From the IMG/VR virus record IMGVR_UViG_3300042988_000794, positions 1 through 51,944 of that record: 51,944 nt of DNA. One strand, given 5' to 3'. This document shows, in pieces, positions 49,675 to 51,944 of this stretch. This DNA comes from a virus. Position 1 is the stretch's first letter. Every line of letters starts with the position of its first letter. The position numbers and the translations under genes are program-made. Under the pieces are notes generated by a model. It saw nothing but the letters and a program-made list of their open reading frames with translations, was not told the DNA's origin and did not search any database.

Positions 49675-51944
49675 ATTCTACTCCCATTAAAGTTTGACCT
49701 ACTTATGAATTTGAGCATTTCAAATTGCGTATCGTTTGCGGGTTGCACACTACCGCCACCATCACCACCAATATTTCCTATAGATTTACCTACTTCATCT
49801 ATCTTACTTGATAAAGTTTCAATACCTTTATGAATTGATTCAATTCCATTTTGCAACGAACGAGCAAATTCCGGAACTTCCATTTTCTCAGACGATCCCG
49901 AAACGAAGTCTTTAACATCCTTGAAGGTTGGATTAACAATTGGTCCCTTTGAAACATCCAATGTGGTTATTTGTGCTTTATCTTTACCAACAACACTTAA
50001 CATTGGCATATCACCAATCTCACCGCTTATCAAACTGACAAAAGCAGCATTATCAACCGCCGACACCGATTTTCCACCAGATCCACCTCCAGATGGAGAT
50101 GTCATTTTTGATAACATGTCTGCGAATATCCCACCACCCAACCACTGTGGTAAATTGGAAAGACCTGATATTATGGAATATACTACTGAATATATCGCAT
50201 CCATAACAGATTGCATTATGGGTAAGTATGGTTTAAAGTTATCCCATAAAAATGTTATAAGCGGTTTGAAGAATGGTAAAAATGTATCAAAGAAACTATT
50301 AAGAACCCCCATGAGCGTATTATTACCGCTACCACTGAGGGGAAGAACTGCCTCAGGTCCCGCTTCACCTATAACCGCCTGGGTGGGACCGGTTACAATA
50401 CCACCATCAGCAAACCAATTAAATGGATTCAACGCTTTACCAAGACCACCTACGACATCCTTAACACCACCGAGTAACTTTCCAGGTATATCGGTTATAA
50501 AATTAAACACCTTCTGTAAGCTTGCCCATATGCCATCAATAACCAATTTAACACTATCCCATCCTATCTTAAATATACCAATAATCCAATCATATACTTC
50601 AGATATTATTTTGGAATAGTAATCCCATGCGACTTTGAAAGAATCCCACAACCAAGAAATTGGTATCATCAGACTATTGCCCAAATCTTGCAAAATTATT
50701 AAAACACTAATAATTTTCTCAACTAAGAAATTAACAATTCTATCAAACATATTGGAAACTATAACCATTGCCCCACTAAAATCACCACTGAAAATAGCTT
50801 TTATCAAACTTATCGCATCTTTAAAATTGTCCCATATAACGGATATACCATCTTTGATGAATGAATATGTCCACTTAAACGCTTCTATGAAGAATCTCAT
50901 AAAAGGCATGAGAATATCAAATAGGAATTTAAATACAGGTCCTATTATGGGGAGTTTGGATAAAAAGTCCCCGAAGTGTTGAAATATATTAAATATAGTT
51001 TCAAACGTTGATGATATATAACTAACAATCCTATCCATAAGTCTTGATACTATCTTCATAGCACCTGTAAAGTCCCCACTGAAAATAGCATCAATAAAAT
51101 CATAAACATCTACGAGCACACCCCATACGAATTTAACAGTGTCCCATATCCAAAAAACAACCTCTTTAAGAATATTCCACACCATTACTATATAATTAAC
51201 AACATGCTCCTTAATAAAATCCCAAAACTGTTTTATATATTTACCAAAGTGTTTCCACACTAAGAATAACGTTATAACAGTTAATATAACTATTCCCAAA
51301 ACCATAAGAATAACCGGTAAGACGGTCATAAAGAAAGTAACAGCAAGACTTACTAATGTCGGTATTATAGTTTTCCACATTAAACTAATTATTCTACCCA
51401 CTGTGGTAAATATTGTTTTAATGAACCCTAATGGGTTAGAAACAAAGTTTACCAGTGATTTAAATCTTTTCTTTATATTTTGATCAAATGATAAGAGTTT
51501 ATTTTCTACTCCTAATAACTTTTGACCAATACGAAATTCGGAAAGTTTTTGGTGTCTTTGAATATCGGATACACAATCACCCACATGATCCGGCAAATTA
51601 TCCATCTTGGTTAATATTTCAAACTGTTCATCTGATAGTTTGTTAAGCAATTCCATCGTGTCTTCTTTTGATAGACTTTGATTGGAAATTTTTGAAATCA
51701 TTGAATTGACAATATTATTATTCTTTAACATCTCATCAATAAAATGATCACCATCGTCATTCTTATTGTTTAAAGAAAATATATGATTTTTAATACTTAA
51801 CAACTCTACATAACCCATATAAACATACTTAAAGATTTCGTCTAAAATAGAATTTACCATTTCCGATATAGGATTCATCTTTGACAAATCTACAGGTGGG
51901 GCAGAAAAATTGACTACTGGAGTTGGAACATTAACTATAGGTTC
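49671..51944 (-). CDS. Tail tape-measure protein, C-terminal part (N-terminus beyond window)
   Basis: The frame is open to the right edge; an in-frame TTG at 51887 is not a real start. The visible 757 residues contain long hydrophobic helical stretches (FVSNPLGFIKTIFTTVGRII, PTLVSLAVTFFMTVLPVILM, then FLSKLPIIGPVFKFLFDILM), repeated segments with Trp (IWDTVKFVWGVLVDVYDFID and IWDNFKDAISLIKAIFSGDF: both followed by SGDFxGAM), and the tape-measure hallmark FADGGIVTGPTQAVIGEAGP, EAVLPLSG near residue 530. The protein sets tail length and exits into the host envelope. The C-terminal 120 residues are Ser/Gly-rich and may touch the hub. Confidence 0.85.
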   Translation of the reverse strand, partial: EPIVNVPTPVVNFSAPPVDLSKMNPISEMVNSILDEIFKYVYMGYVELLSIKNHIFSLNNKNDDGDHFIDEMLKNNNIVNSMISKISNQSLSKEDTMELLNKLSDEQFEILTKMDNLPDHVGDCVSDIQRHQKLSEFRIGQKLLGVENKLLSFDQNIKKRFKSLVNFVSNPLGFIKTIFTTVGRIISLMWKTIIPTLVSLAVTFFMTVLPVILMVLGIVILTVITLFLVWKHFGKYIKQFWDFIKEHVVNYIVMVWNILKEVVFWIWDTVKFVWGVLVDVYDFIDAIFSGDFTGAMKIVSRLMDRIVSYISSTFETIFNIFQHFGDFLSKLPIIGPVFKFLFDILMPFMRFFIEAFKWTYSFIKDGISVIWDNFKDAISLIKAIFSGDFSGAMVIVSNMFDRIVNFLVEKIISVLIILQDLGNSLMIPISWLWDSFKVAWDYYSKIISEVYDWIIGIFKIGWDSVKLVIDGIWASLQKVFNFITDIPGKLLGGVKDVVGGLGKALNPFNWFADGGIVTGPTQAVIGEAGPEAVLPLSGSGNNTLMGVLNSFFDTFLPFFKPLITFLWDNFKPYLPIMQSVMDAIYSVVYSIISGLSNLPQWLGGGIFADMLSKMTSPSGGGSGGKSVSAVDNAAFVSLISGEIGDMPMLSVVGKDKAQITTLDVSKGPIVNPTFKDVKDFVSGSSEKMEVPEFARSLQNGIESIHKGIETLSSKIDEVGKSIGNIGGDGGGSVQPANDTQFEMLKFISRSNFNGSRI

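Noticed and set aside
51882-51944. TTG at 51887 as the start of the tape-measure gene
   Set aside because: The frame remains open upstream to the window edge with no ribosome site at the TTG, and tape-measure proteins of this kind are longer.

Overview
This is an interior segment of an AT-rich genome (about one-third GC by eye) of a large tailed phage with a contractile, T4-type tail. The evidence is a recognisable baseplate set: gp6-, gp25-, gp5-, gp27- and gp53-like proteins plus a P2 gpI-like tail protein, together with a tape-measure C-terminus and several adhesins. Almost everything is on the minus strand with 1-23 nt overlaps or short gaps. Only two genes (FkbM methyltransferase, secreted host-type protein) lie on the plus strand. 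Both window edges cut through genes. No tRNA, rRNA, IS, CRISPR array or integrase is visible, and no stretch over about 100 nt lacks a gene. Genome size cannot be judged from this window.

Layout in the direction of minus-strand transcription (right to left): tape measure, tube-cap-like protein, gp53, gp27-like hub and small structural proteins (51.9-45.2 kb). Next, an acidic protein, a small protein and a protein with a 282-codon polyserine stretch (45.2-41.2 kb). Then a three-gene group holding an unknown protein, a GT-A-like protein and a truncated glutamyl-tRNA-synthetase-like protein (41.2-38.8 kb). Next come six genes for membrane-anchored, coiled-coil, DUF445 and CBM9-like proteins (38.8-33.6 kb), then a GMP reductase followed by a terminator and a T4-late-type promoter (33.6-32.5 kb). 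The adhesin block has a repeat fibre, a 1300-aa LamG spike and a propeller/collagen fibre (32.5-23.8 kb). A run of small unknown genes includes a sugar nucleotidyltransferase and a phosphoribosyltransferase (23.8-18.8 kb), followed by a RecB-type nuclease. A sugar-decoration cassette follows: a four-domain GT/GT/kinase/methyltransferase, an HD-like protein, a sulfotransferase, a NodZ/FUT8-like fucosyltransferase, GT25 and APS kinase (18-11.3 kb). The plus-strand cargo pair (11.3-10 kb) comes next, then a small gene with its own promoter and strong terminator, and finally the gp5-gp25-gp6-gpI baseplate operon (9.5-0 kb).

The most striking system is the 11.3-18 kb cassette. It encodes both the donor-making enzyme (APS kinase, giving PAPS) and a sulfotransferase, beside a fucosyltransferase and two or more other sugar transferases, with an RmlA-type nucleotidyltransferase nearby. 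The combination resembles rhizobial Nod-factor decoration genes (NodZ, NodH, NodQ C-terminus) and suggests that the phage makes or modifies a sulfated, fucosylated glycan on host or virion. A second candidate is the small class I aminoacyl-tRNA-synthetase-like protein with intact HIGH and KISKS motifs beside a glycosyltransferase-like gene.

The host is unknown. The secreted plus-strand protein resembles small exported proteins that I associate with Planctomycetes/Verrucomicrobia, and its 5' half is about 60% GC while its 3' part is about 25-35% GC. I therefore suggest, at low confidence, a higher-GC PVC-group host. Exact TATAAATA boxes directly upstream of three minus-strand genes suggest T4-like late transcription.
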